Of a stretch of DNA of 64,000 nt, positions 1 through 7,239 are shown one piece after another. Positions within the stretch are counted from its first letter, which is position 1, and each line of letters opens with the position of its first letter. Origin of the DNA: Vitreimonas flagellata (GTDB lineage: Bacteria > Pseudomonadota > Alphaproteobacteria > Caulobacterales > Aquidulcibacteraceae); NCBI RefSeq assembly GCF_004634425.1, contig NZ_SBJL01000002.1:558001-622000 (forward strand), read 5' to 3'. The notes beneath the pieces were generated by a model. That model was given only the letters and a program-made list of their open reading frames with translations, had not been told where the DNA came from and did not search any database. The translations under genes and the position numbers were made by a program.

Positions 1-64
1 GATTGAGCCCGATGCGGACCCGATACGCGGCGGATGATCGCCAATAATCGTAGAGCTTCAGCAT
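1..64 (-). CDS. maiA: Maleylacetoacetate isomerase, N-terminal fragment (cut by window edge)
   Basis: Reading leftward from the ATG at 64-62, the 21 codons present contain KLYDYWRSSAAYRVRIGLN, the very conserved N-terminus of the zeta-class glutathione transferase MaiA. The SSAAYRVRI stretch holds the glutathione-contacting serines of this family. MaiA isomerises maleylacetoacetate to fumarylacetoacetate in tyrosine degradation, in the cytoplasm. The gene lies 38 bases downstream of the VOC gene and on the same strand as hpd, so it is the fourth gene of a tyrosine operon. Only the N-terminus is visible; the rest lies beyond base 1. The identification rests on one short but diagnostic motif plus context. 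Confidence 0.85.
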   Translation of the reverse strand, partial: MLKLYDYWRSSAAYRVRIGLN

Positions 65-102
65 ACGCAAACCCTAGCGCGACGGCGGGCCGCCGTCATG
101 CG

Positions 103-669
103 CTATTCGCCGAGCCGCGCTTTCGCGGCGTGTTCGGCGCGGGCTTTTTCGTGGAGCCAAGCGGCATGCTGCGGCGCCTTCTTGGTACGGCTCCATTCTT
201 CGAGCATGTCGGGCGCCACGCGCTTCAGCTCCGCCAATTCTTCCGGCGTGCCGGTGTCAGCGGTCAGTTCCAAGCGATGGCCGTTGGGATCGAAGAAATA
301 GATTGATTTGAAAATGCCGTGATCCGTGGGCCCGAGCACGTCGAGCCCCTTGGCTTCCGCGCGCACCTTCGCCGCCAGCAATTCGTCCATGCTGTTCACG
401 CGAAACGCGATGTGCTGCACCCACGCCGGCGTATTCACATCGCGGCCCATCTCTTTTTGCTGCGGCAGTTCGAAGAAGGCCAGCACGTTGCCGTTCCCGG
501 CGTCGAGGAAGATGTGCATGTACGGATCATACTCGCCCGTGGACGGCACGTGATCTTCGGCGAACGCGGTCGTGTAATCCATGTCGAAGACGTCGCGATA
601 GAATTCGACCGTCTGCTTAGCGTCTTTGCAGCGATAAGCCACGTGATGGATGCCGTTGGTTATCGCCAT
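103..669 (-). CDS. VOC (glyoxalase/dioxygenase-fold) family protein of the tyrosine operon
   Basis: 188 aa. The protein opens with GIHHVAYRCKDAKQTVEFY and ends its domain with FFDPNGHRLELTADT, the usual first and last strands of a vicinal oxygen chelate domain. The histidine of HHVAY, the histidine of WVQHIAFRV and the glutamate of RLEL are candidate metal ligands. A longer upstream reading exists, but the ATG at 669 gives the typical VOC N-terminus and lies only 4 bases after the preceding stop. It sits between an isoaspartyl peptidase-like gene and maiA. A role in aromatic breakdown or detoxification is inferred from the operon only; the substrate is unknown. Confidence 0.82.
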   Translation of the reverse strand: MAITNGIHHVAYRCKDAKQTVEFYRDVFDMDYTTAFAEDHVPSTGEYDPYMHIFLDAGNGNVLAFFELPQQKEMGRDVNTPAWVQHIAFRVNSMDELLAAKVRAEAKGLDVLGPTDHGIFKSIYFFDPNGHRLELTADTGTPEELAELKRVAPDMLEEWSRTKKAPQHAAWLHEKARAEHAAKARLGE

Positions 670-673
670 GAGC

Positions 674-1726
674 TTATTCCTCGTCTGCGAATATTTGGAC
701 GACCGGCGTTCCACCCGCCTGAAGCGAAGCGCGGTACATGCCTGGCGTGTTCATCGCCCAGGCGGGGCGGCCTTCGCCATCAAGCACGATAACGCCGCCA
801 TCGCCGGCCACGCCGCGCGCGTTGGTGAGTGCGCCGACTTCCGCGATGACGCGATCGGCGGCTTGCTGGGCGCTCTCACCGTTGAATTGCATGCGTGCGC
901 AGATATCACGGGCGACGCCGATGCGAATGAAGAACTCGCCCGTGCCGGTGGCGCTGACGCCGCACACGTTATTCTGTGCGTATGTGCCGGCGCCAATGAT
1001 CGGCGCATCACCGACGCGGCCCCAGCGTTTGCCGGTGGTGCCGCCCGTCGAGGTGCCGGCTGCGATGTCGCCCCGCGTATCAAGCGCCACGACGCCGACC
1101 GTGCCGAATTGGTGATCGTCTGGCCACGTCGCGCGCGCCTCGCGCTGTGGCGCACCGGTTGGGCGTTGCGGGATTGGCAAATTGTTGAGCTGCAGATTTT
1201 GCTCAAGCTGCTGCCAGCGACGCTCGGTGAAGAAAAAGGACGGATCGACCTGTTCGAGATTTTGCGTGCGCGCGAACGCTTCGGCCCCCTCGCCGATCAA
1301 CATAACGTGCGGGCTATCCTCCATCACCGCACGCGCCGCACTGATCGGATGGCGCGTGCGCGTGAGACCCGCGACGGCGCCTGCGGCGCGCGTGCGGCCG
1401 TCCATGATCGAGGCGTCGAGTTCATTACGGCCTTCGGCGGTGAAGACCGCGCCGCGGCCGGCGTTGAACAATGGATCGTCTTCCATTTCCTGGATGACAG
1501 CTTCGACGGCATCGAGCGATGAGCCGCCACGTTCCAGAATAGCGCCGCCCGTATCCAGCGCACGCTGCATGGCGGCGCGGTATTGAGCTTCGACGTCCGG
1601 CATCAGATTGGCGCGCTCGATCACGCCCGCCCCGCCGTGCACAACGATGGACCAGCGTGGCGCAGGTTCTGCCCCGGTGGCGCAGGCGGCGAGCGCGAGC
1701 AATGCGAGCGCAAGAAGAGCGCGCAT
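674..1726 (-). CDS. Isoaspartyl peptidase / plant-type L-asparaginase, predicted lipoprotein
   Basis: 350 aa. The N-terminus has a lipoprotein signal (LALLALAAC, Cys15), so the enzyme is probably exported and lipid-anchored. The family is the Ntn-hydrolase asparaginases (peptidase family T2): HGGAG near residue 30, NAGRGAVFT near 88-96, and the self-cleavage site QFGTVG with Thr209 as the predicted nucleophile, followed by TSTGGTTGKRWGRVGD. Such enzymes cleave themselves before the Thr and then hydrolyse isoaspartyl dipeptides or asparagine. The start overlaps the hpd stop (TGATG), so translation is probably coupled. An asparaginase-type enzyme inside a tyrosine operon is unexpected. Confidence 0.88.
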   Translation of the reverse strand: MRALLALALLALAACATGAEPAPRWSIVVHGGAGVIERANLMPDVEAQYRAAMQRALDTGGAILERGGSSLDAVEAVIQEMEDDPLFNAGRGAVFTAEGRNELDASIMDGRTRAAGAVAGLTRTRHPISAARAVMEDSPHVMLIGEGAEAFARTQNLEQVDPSFFFTERRWQQLEQNLQLNNLPIPQRPTGAPQREARATWPDDHQFGTVGVVALDTRGDIAAGTSTGGTTGKRWGRVGDAPIIGAGTYAQNNVCGVSATGTGEFFIRIGVARDICARMQFNGESAQQAADRVIAEVGALTNARGVAGDGGVIVLDGEGRPAWAMNTPGMYRASLQAGGTPVVQIFADEE

Positions 1727-2799
1727 CAGCTGGCCTTCAACACGCCACGGCGGATTTGGTCGAGTTCGATGGACTCGAACAGCGCTTTGAAATTGCCCTC
1801 GCCGAAGCCTTCATTGCCCTTGCGTTGGATGAACTCAAAGAAGATCGGGCCTATCGCGTCTTTGCCGAAAATCTGCAGCAACAAGCCTTGGCCTTCGCTG
1901 GGCGCACCGTCGATCAGGATGCGGCGCTTGCGCAATTCTTCAACTGGCTCGCCGTGGCCCGGCAGGCGTTTGTCGATGAGGTCGAAATAGGCCTCAATGG
2001 TGTCTTGCAGCTCGACACCGCGCGCCCGCAGGCGATCGACGACCTCATAGAGATTGTCCGTGCCAAAGGCCAAGTGCTGGATCCCCTCGCCCTTGTAGCG
2101 CTGCAAATATTCTTCGATCTGATCGACCTTGCCTTCTTCGCCTTTCGACTCATTGAGCGGAATGCGAATCTTGCCGTCCGGGCTTGTCATGGCTTTCGAG
2201 AAGAGGCCCGTGACTTTGCCTTCGATGTCGAAATAGCGGATCTCGCGGAAATTGAAGATGCGCTCGTAATAGTCCGCCCACGTCTTCATGTTGCCGCGGA
2301 AGACGTTGTGCGTGAGGTGATCGAGATAGGTGAGGCCGATGCTATTCTTGGATTCGTCGGCGCCTTCGATCGGCTTGAAGTCGATGTCGTAAATGCTCTG
2401 TGCGCCGTAGCGATCGACCAGATAGATGTAAGCGCCGCCGATGCCTTTGATGGCCGGGATGTTGAGTTCCATGGGCCCGACTTTGCCTTCGACCGGCTCG
2501 GCCCCGCGCTTCACCGCTTCCTCGAAAGCGTGCTTGGCGTCGCGCACGCGAAACGCCATGGCGTTGGCCGAGGGCCCGTGCTCGGAGCGGAACTGGGCGG
2601 CCTGACCACTCGGCTCCATGTTCAGGATGAAATTGATGTCGTTCTGCTTGTAGCGGACGACATTCTTGCTGCGGTGCTTGGCGACTGCGGTGAAGCCGAT
2701 TTGTTCGAAATACGCGGCAAGCTTTTCTGGTTCGGGCGAAGTGAATTCGACGAACTCAAAACCATCGGTCCCAATCGGATTCTCGAACAAATCGGCCAT
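1726..2799 (-). CDS. hpd: 4-hydroxyphenylpyruvate dioxygenase
   Basis: 357 aa, the usual bacterial HPPD length. It converts 4-hydroxyphenylpyruvate to homogentisate using Fe(II) and O2, the second step of tyrosine breakdown. There are two VOC half-domains. The C-terminal half carries the expected iron ligands: His161 in TYLDHLTHNV, His242 in GIQHLAFGTD and Glu322 in IFFEFIQRKG. It is the first gene of the minus-strand operon hpd, asparaginase-like, VOC, maiA. The homogentisate dioxygenase and fumarylacetoacetase of the pathway are not next to it within the window. A MarR-type regulator is transcribed divergently 52 bases away, with a palindromic site between them. Confidence 0.97.
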   Translation of the reverse strand: MADLFENPIGTDGFEFVEFTSPEPEKLAAYFEQIGFTAVAKHRSKNVVRYKQNDINFILNMEPSGQAAQFRSEHGPSANAMAFRVRDAKHAFEEAVKRGAEPVEGKVGPMELNIPAIKGIGGAYIYLVDRYGAQSIYDIDFKPIEGADESKNSIGLTYLDHLTHNVFRGNMKTWADYYERIFNFREIRYFDIEGKVTGLFSKAMTSPDGKIRIPLNESKGEEGKVDQIEEYLQRYKGEGIQHLAFGTDNLYEVVDRLRARGVELQDTIEAYFDLIDKRLPGHGEPVEELRKRRILIDGAPSEGQGLLLQIFGKDAIGPIFFEFIQRKGNEGFGEGNFKALFESIELDQIRRGVLKAS

Positions 2800-2835
2800 G
2801 GCGTTTCCTCGGAAGCTTGCGTCTGTCCCGATTTA

Positions 2836-2849
2836 GTTTCATCTGTAAC
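2836..2849. promoter_or_regulatory. Candidate MarR operator between hpd and its regulator
   Basis: GTTTCATCTGTAAC is an imperfect palindrome (GTT.CA..TG.AAC; 10 of 14 positions symmetric). It lies in the 52-base divergent gap, two bases before the MarR ATG at 2852. Size and symmetry suit a MarR dimer, which would control both hpd and itself. No footprinting or motif search was possible. Confidence 0.55.
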
Positions 2850-2851
2850 CA

Positions 2852-3319
2852 ATGGCAAGCGCAAAGCGGAAACCGAGCCCGGCGGAACTTCTAGTTCTGG
2901 AGGATTTCCTCCCCTACCGGCTCTCGATCCTCTCCAACCGGGTCAGTCGTGCGATCGCGGCGCGTTACGCAGAAACCTTTGATCTCTCCATTCCGGAATG
3001 GCGCGTGATCGCTGTGTTGGGACGCACGCCGAACCTCACCGCCAAGGAGATCGCCGAAGCGACGGAGATGGATAAGGTCGCCGTCTCGCGGGCTGTGGCG
3101 CGGCTTGTTAGTTCCAAACGCGTGCAGGCGCGCGCCGATCGCGACGATGCGCGCCGACAAATTCTCTCGCTCACCGCACAAGGTGAAAACGTGCACGCCC
3201 GTATCGCGCCGATTGCGCTCGCGAGCGAAGAGAAATTGCTTAGCGCACTCTCCACGAAGGAACGGGCACACTTAGACGCACTGCTCGATCGTTTGCTGGT
3301 TGCCGCACGCGCCTTGTGA
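2852..3319 (+). CDS. MarR family transcriptional regulator, probable regulator of hpd operon
   Basis: 155 aa winged-helix protein. LTAKEIAEATEMDKVAVSRAVARL forms the helix-turn-helix, followed by the wing RADRDDARRQILSLTAQG typical of MarR. N- and C-terminal helices would form the dimer interface. It is divergent from hpd with a shared palindrome, so it most likely represses or tunes tyrosine catabolism in response to a pathway intermediate such as homogentisate or 4-hydroxyphenylpyruvate; that ligand is inferred. No clear Shine-Dalgarno precedes the ATG and the operator nearly touches it, so the message may have a very short leader. Confidence 0.9.
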   Translation: MASAKRKPSPAELLVLEDFLPYRLSILSNRVSRAIAARYAETFDLSIPEWRVIAVLGRTPNLTAKEIAEATEMDKVAVSRAVARLVSSKRVQARADRDDARRQILSLTAQGENVHARIAPIALASEEKLLSALSTKERAHLDALLDRLLVAARAL

Positions 3320-3421
3320 GTTCCCTGAACTTACTGCGCTTTCACAAGATTGTTCGGAACCGTTGCACCGCTCGCGCGTCGCCCATCCGGCTGGATTGGG
3401 GCGTAGTGAGGAGTACACTTT

Positions 3422-3796
3422 ATGACGCGATCTTCATTGTTTGGCGCAGCCGCACTTGTGGCTGCGCTCGGCATGACCGCGCCGACGCTTGCGTTCGCGC
3501 AGGAACAACCTGCGCAAGCCCAAGCATCGACGACTTTCACCGACGCGCAAGTTACCGCGTTCGCAGCGGCGAGCACGGAGATCGATCCGATCTCACAACG
3601 CCTCGCCAACGCGACGGAAGCGCAGCGCACGGAAGGGGCCACGCAAATCCGCGCGATCCTGCAACGCCACAACTTGGACGCCGCCACCTACAACGCGATC
3701 GCCACCCAAGCGCAAACCGATACGGCGCTGCAGGCGCGTATCAATGCCGCGCGCACCGCGGCCCCTGCGGCCGCCGAAACGCCTTCGCAACAATAA
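3422..3796 (+). CDS. Small exported protein, DUF4168-like
   Basis: 124 aa. A Sec signal peptide (hydrophobic AAALVAALGMTAPTLAFAQ, cleavage near residue 26) is followed by an Ala/Gln-rich helical domain. FTDAQVTAFAAASTEIDPI and the later RINAA resemble the DUF4168 family of periplasmic helical proteins of unknown function. AGGAG lies 8 bases before the ATG. The C-terminus is low-complexity (AAPAAAETPSQQ). It stands alone, followed by a GC-rich hairpin at 3811-3830. I cannot give a function; a periplasmic location is the main inference. Confidence 0.75.
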   Translation: MTRSSLFGAAALVAALGMTAPTLAFAQEQPAQAQASTTFTDAQVTAFAAASTEIDPISQRLANATEAQRTEGATQIRAILQRHNLDAATYNAIATQAQTDTALQARINAARTAAPAAAETPSQQ

Positions 3797-3810
3797 ATCT
3801 CTGACAAGGT

Positions 3811-3830
3811 CCCGAAGCGCCGGCTTCGGG
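3811..3830. terminator. GC-rich hairpin between convergent genes
   Basis: CCCGAAGC-GCCG-GCTTCGGG forms a perfect 8-bp stem with a 4-base loop, lying between the ends of two convergent genes (stops at 3796 and 3839). There is no strong T tract on either side, so termination would be weak or factor-assisted. Confidence 0.5.
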
Positions 3831-3838
3831 GCCATTCA

Positions 3839-5053
3839 TCAACGCTGCGGCGTCAAGCGCAGCAAGCGCCCGTCGGCTTCATCGGTGACGATCCAGAGCG
3901 CACCGTCTTCGCTTTCAGCGATATCGCGCACGCGACCAAGATTAAGGGCAAAGCGCTCTTCACCCGCCACGCGCTCGCCATCGAGCGCCAATCTCACAAT
4001 GGATTGCGTGGTGAGGCCCGCGATGAGGAGATCGCCGCGCCACGGAAAGAGCTCTCCGCGATAGAAATCCATGTCGCCAGGCGCGATCACCGGGTCCCAA
4101 TAATAATTGGGCTGTTCCATACCCTCTTGCGACGTGATCCCCGCGTTGATGGCGCCGCCACGATATTCGATGCCGTAAGAGACAACCGGCCAGCCGTAAT
4201 TGCGGCCGGCGCGCGTAAGATTGAGTTCATCGCCGCCGCGCGGGCCGTGCTCGATCGTCCAAAGCTCGCCAGTTTCCGGATGCAGGTCGGCGCCTTGCAC
4301 GTTGCGATGGCCGTACGACCAAATCTCCGCACGCGCACTGGCTTGGCCCACGAACGGATTGTCGGCGAGCGCTGCGCCATCAAGATTGATGCGGACCACC
4401 TTGCCGATATGCACGGACAAATCCTGCGCCAGCTCGCGCGACTCATTCTGTTGGCGATCGCCGAGCGTGACGAAGAGATTCCCTTCGCGATCGAACACGA
4501 GCCGCGAACCGAAATGCCCGCGCGAGGCCCAAGCTGGGTTCTGCTGGAAAATCCGCTGCACGTTCTCAAGACGGCCTGCGTCTTCGCTCAAACGACCGCG
4601 CGCGACGCTTGTGCTGTTGGCCCCGCCGCCGCGCGGCTCGGCATAGCTCCAATAGATCAAGCGGTCCGAGGCGAAGGTGGGGCTCACAACAACATCGAGC
4701 AATCCGCCTTGGCCACGCGCATCGACCTCCGGCACTCCAGCCACGGGAGCGGACATCGCGCCGTCTCGCGTGACGACCCGTAAGCGCCCGGCGCGCTCCG
4801 TCACGAGCAAGCGGCCGTCTGGCAAAAATGCGATCGCCCAAGGATGATCGAGGCCGCTGGCAATCACCTCGGAGGTGATCACGACATTGCTCGGCTGCTC
4901 GGGCGCGCGCGTTTGTCCCGCAAAGGCCGGTTGATAATCTGTGTTGGCGTCGCCCTGCTCGACCGGCGCACCGGCCGCTCTGGTCTGGCCGTCGCTTTGC
5001 CCGCCAGAACATGCGGCGAAAAGCAGAGCGGCAATGAAGCTCAAGCGGCGCAT
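3839..5053 (-). CDS. PQQ-dependent aldose sugar dehydrogenase-like lipoprotein
   Basis: 404 aa. The ATG at 5053 is preceded by AGAGGA and opens a lipoprotein signal with lipobox LFAAC, so the much longer upstream reading is not used. The mature part is a six-bladed beta-propeller of the soluble glucose/aldose dehydrogenase (YliI/Asd) family: GLDHPWAIAFLPDGRLLVTE, GHFGSRLVFDREGNLFVTLG, WSYGHRNVQG and WTIEHGPRGGDELN. The HRN and HGPRGGDE segments line the PQQ/Ca site in this family. It probably oxidises an aldose in the periplasm. Whether this organism makes PQQ cannot be seen here. Confidence 0.88.
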   Translation of the reverse strand: MRRLSFIAALLFAACSGGQSDGQTRAAGAPVEQGDANTDYQPAFAGQTRAPEQPSNVVITSEVIASGLDHPWAIAFLPDGRLLVTERAGRLRVVTRDGAMSAPVAGVPEVDARGQGGLLDVVVSPTFASDRLIYWSYAEPRGGGANSTSVARGRLSEDAGRLENVQRIFQQNPAWASRGHFGSRLVFDREGNLFVTLGDRQQNESRELAQDLSVHIGKVVRINLDGAALADNPFVGQASARAEIWSYGHRNVQGADLHPETGELWTIEHGPRGGDELNLTRAGRNYGWPVVSYGIEYRGGAINAGITSQEGMEQPNYYWDPVIAPGDMDFYRGELFPWRGDLLIAGLTTQSIVRLALDGERVAGEERFALNLGRVRDIAESEDGALWIVTDEADGRLLRLTPQR

Positions 5054-5206
5054 CTGATCCTCTTCGGTTGTCGGCAGCCCAGAACTAGGACGCCGGAGAG
5101 ATGCGACCACGCTGATGCGACGAATAGTCGAGCCGCCGCGGCGGCAGGCTGTTCTGGCGCGCCGCCTTGCTTCCGCCCCTGAGGCGGGCGAAAAGCCGTT
5201 ACGTTC

Positions 5207-5857
5207 ATGACCGCCACCGCCCACTACGCCACTTTCGAATGGGAACCGAAGCGCGCACAGACGCTGCGCGCGGCGCGTCGCCGTTCGCGCCTGGTGGGGG
5301 CGCTGCGCCGGTTTTTCGTGGCGGGCGCAGGCGCGTCGTTGGCGGCGGTGTTCGTGTTTATGGGGCTGCACGCGATCGAAGGCGGCTTCAATGCGGGCTC
5401 GCTCTCCGCGGCCGAGCCGCTGCGCATGATCAATCCGCGCTTTATCGGCAGCACCGAAAGCGGCGGCCCCTATCAGCTTTCGGCCGAGATCGCCGAGCGC
5501 GCGCCGGGGGAGAACCAGCCCATCGAATTGATTTCGCCGGTTTATCGCACCGAAGCCGGCACCATCATGCTGGCCCCGCGCGGCATCTATGACGAGCAAG
5601 CCGCGACCGTGGTGTTCGACGGCGAGGTGCTGTTCTCCGATAGCGGCGGCAATCGCTTCACCACGCCGAGCATGGTGGTGGACCTCGACCAGGGCACTTT
5701 GACCGGCCGAGGCGGCGTGACCGGCGCAGGCCCCCTTGGCGTGCTCCAGGCCGGGTCCTATGAATTGCGGGACAGTGACCGCGCGTTGGTGCTTCGCGGC
5801 GGTGTCAGGGGACAGATCCCGGACCGGGATCCACAGAATGGGGAAACGACGCCATGA
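5207..5857 (+). CDS. lptC: LPS export protein LptC
   Basis: 216 aa. A cytoplasmic Arg-rich N-terminus (RAARRRSRLVGALRRFF) precedes one membrane anchor (about residues 37-55) and a periplasmic beta-jellyroll of the LptC/OstA type, with ENQPIELISPVYRTEAGTI and GEVLFSDSGGNRFTTPS. LptC links the inner-membrane LptBFG extractor to the LptA bridge carrying lipopolysaccharide across the periplasm. Its stop overlaps the lptA start (ATGA). The order lptC-lptA-lptB-rpoN is standard in Proteobacteria and supports the call. Confidence 0.9.
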   Translation: MTATAHYATFEWEPKRAQTLRAARRRSRLVGALRRFFVAGAGASLAAVFVFMGLHAIEGGFNAGSLSAAEPLRMINPRFIGSTESGGPYQLSAEIAERAPGENQPIELISPVYRTEAGTIMLAPRGIYDEQAATVVFDGEVLFSDSGGNRFTTPSMVVDLDQGTLTGRGGVTGAGPLGVLQAGSYELRDSDRALVLRGGVRGQIPDRDPQNGETTP

Positions 5858-6399
5858 GGCCCGTAGCATTTGTGATTGCCGCCGGTGCGTTCTTCCTCGC
5901 CGCCTTGTCGGCCGCGCCAGCGCACGCCCAGCTCTCCGAGAATGGCGGACCGGTCTCCTATTCCGCTGATAACCTTGAATATTTTGACGGTGAGCGACGC
6001 TTGGTGCTGACCGGCGACGTCGACATCGTCCAAAACGACGCGCGCCTGCGGGCTGACCGGATCACGCTCTTCTTCAGCCAGTCCTCCGGCGGCGGCGCGC
6101 AAGGCGGCCAGGCAGGCCTCGGTTCGGGCGACATCCAGCGCATGATCGCCGAGGGCGAGGTCTATTATGTCCGCCCGGCCCAATCCGCGCGCGGCAACCG
6201 CGCTATCTATGAGGTCGCGCAGGACGCGGTGACCTTCACCGGCAATGTCGTGGTGGCCAGCGAAGAGAACGTGATCCGCGGCGAAACCCTGGTTCTGCAG
6301 ATCGGCAACCGCCGCACGACCATCCGGCCGACGCCGGGCCAACGGGTCCGCGGTGTGTTCGTACCGCGCAACAATCCCCAGGGCGGGTCAGGCAATTAA
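5854..6399 (+). CDS. lptA: LPS transport periplasmic protein LptA (OstA-like)
   Basis: 181 aa with a Sec signal peptide ending APAHAQ. The mature protein is an OstA beta-jellyroll: PVSYSADNLEYFDGERRLVL, TGDVDIVQNDARLRADRI, and the second repeat EVYYVRPAQ with VTFTGNVVVASEENVIRGE. A Gly/Gln-rich loop near residues 77-90 is an unusual insert. LptA polymerises into the periplasmic bridge for LPS. The start overlaps the lptC stop by 4 bases. lptB follows after 58 bases. Confidence 0.93.
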   Translation: MRPVAFVIAAGAFFLAALSAAPAHAQLSENGGPVSYSADNLEYFDGERRLVLTGDVDIVQNDARLRADRITLFFSQSSGGGAQGGQAGLGSGDIQRMIAEGEVYYVRPAQSARGNRAIYEVAQDAVTFTGNVVVASEENVIRGETLVLQIGNRRTTIRPTPGQRVRGVFVPRNNPQGGSGN

Positions 6400-6457
6400 G
6401 CGCCTTGCGGTATCATATAACCACGACTTCACGAAATCTTAGCGGCAGGTAGTCGAT

Positions 6458-7225
6458 ATGAGCCCCGAGGGCGCTGCAAGCCGTTCGACCAAGTCTGAAA
6501 CCGCCCAAGGCGGGCTCGGCGCGGTCTCGATCGGGAAATCCTATCGCGGCCGCCGCGTGGTGAAAGACGTGTCAGTGCACGTCAATCGCGGCGAGGTCGT
6601 CGGTCTGTTGGGCCCCAACGGAGCAGGCAAAACCACCTGCTTCTATATGATCACGGGGCTCGTGCGCGTGGACCAGGGGCAAATCTTGTTGGACGGCCAG
6701 GACGTCACAACGCTGCCCATGTACCAGCGCGCCAGATTGGGCGTTGGCTACTTGCCGCAAGAACCATCTATCTTCCGTGGTCTAACTGTCGAACAGAACG
6801 TCATGTCGATCGTCGAGCTGACTGAGCGCAACAGCGCAAAGCGCCGCGAGATCGTCGACGGGCTGCTCGCCGAATTGCACGTCGATCACCTGAAAAATTC
6901 GCCCGCCTCCGCCCTCTCGGGTGGTGAGCGTCGGCGAGTGGAGATCGCGCGCGCTTTGGCGACGCGGCCGTCGTTCATGTTGCTCGATGAGCCTTTCGCC
7001 GGCATTGACCCACTCGCTATCGATGACATCCGCAAGCTGATCCTGTTCTTGAAAGAACGCGGTCTGGGTGTCCTGATCACCGACCACAACGTGCGCGAAA
7101 CGCTCACGATCGTGGATCGGGCTTCGATCATGTTCGACGGTGAAGTGTTATTCGAGGGATCGCCCCAAGAGGTGCGCTCGAACCAAGCCGTCCGCGAAAG
7201 GTATCTCGGCAAAGACTTCAACTAG
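6458..7225 (+). CDS. lptB: LPS export ABC transporter ATPase LptB
   Basis: 255 aa. Walker A GPNGAGKT (52-59), Q-loop in YLPQEPSIFRGLTV (near 101), signature LSGGE (153-157), Walker B LLDEP (D177, E178), and H-loop ITDHNVRET. The sequence PQEPSIFRGLTVEQNV and the C-terminal region are characteristic of LptB rather than other ABC ATPases. It powers LPS extraction by LptFG, which are not in this window. An N-terminal tail of about 20 residues before the domain is longer than in enterobacterial LptB. Confidence 0.96.
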   Translation: MSPEGAASRSTKSETAQGGLGAVSIGKSYRGRRVVKDVSVHVNRGEVVGLLGPNGAGKTTCFYMITGLVRVDQGQILLDGQDVTTLPMYQRARLGVGYLPQEPSIFRGLTVEQNVMSIVELTERNSAKRREIVDGLLAELHVDHLKNSPASALSGGERRRVEIARALATRPSFMLLDEPFAGIDPLAIDDIRKLILFLKERGLGVLITDHNVRETLTIVDRASIMFDGEVLFEGSPQEVRSNQAVRERYLGKDFN

Positions 7226-7239
7226 GACGGGGGCCGCCG

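Noticed and set aside
1657-2982. Long open frame on the plus strand over hpd
   Set aside because: Antisense shadow of a strong gene in GC-rich DNA; the translation has no recognisable domain.
5054-5869. Long N-terminal extension of the sugar dehydrogenase frame
   Set aside because: It runs antisense through lptC and has no signal peptide; the ATG at 5053 with AGAGGA and a lipobox explains the gene.
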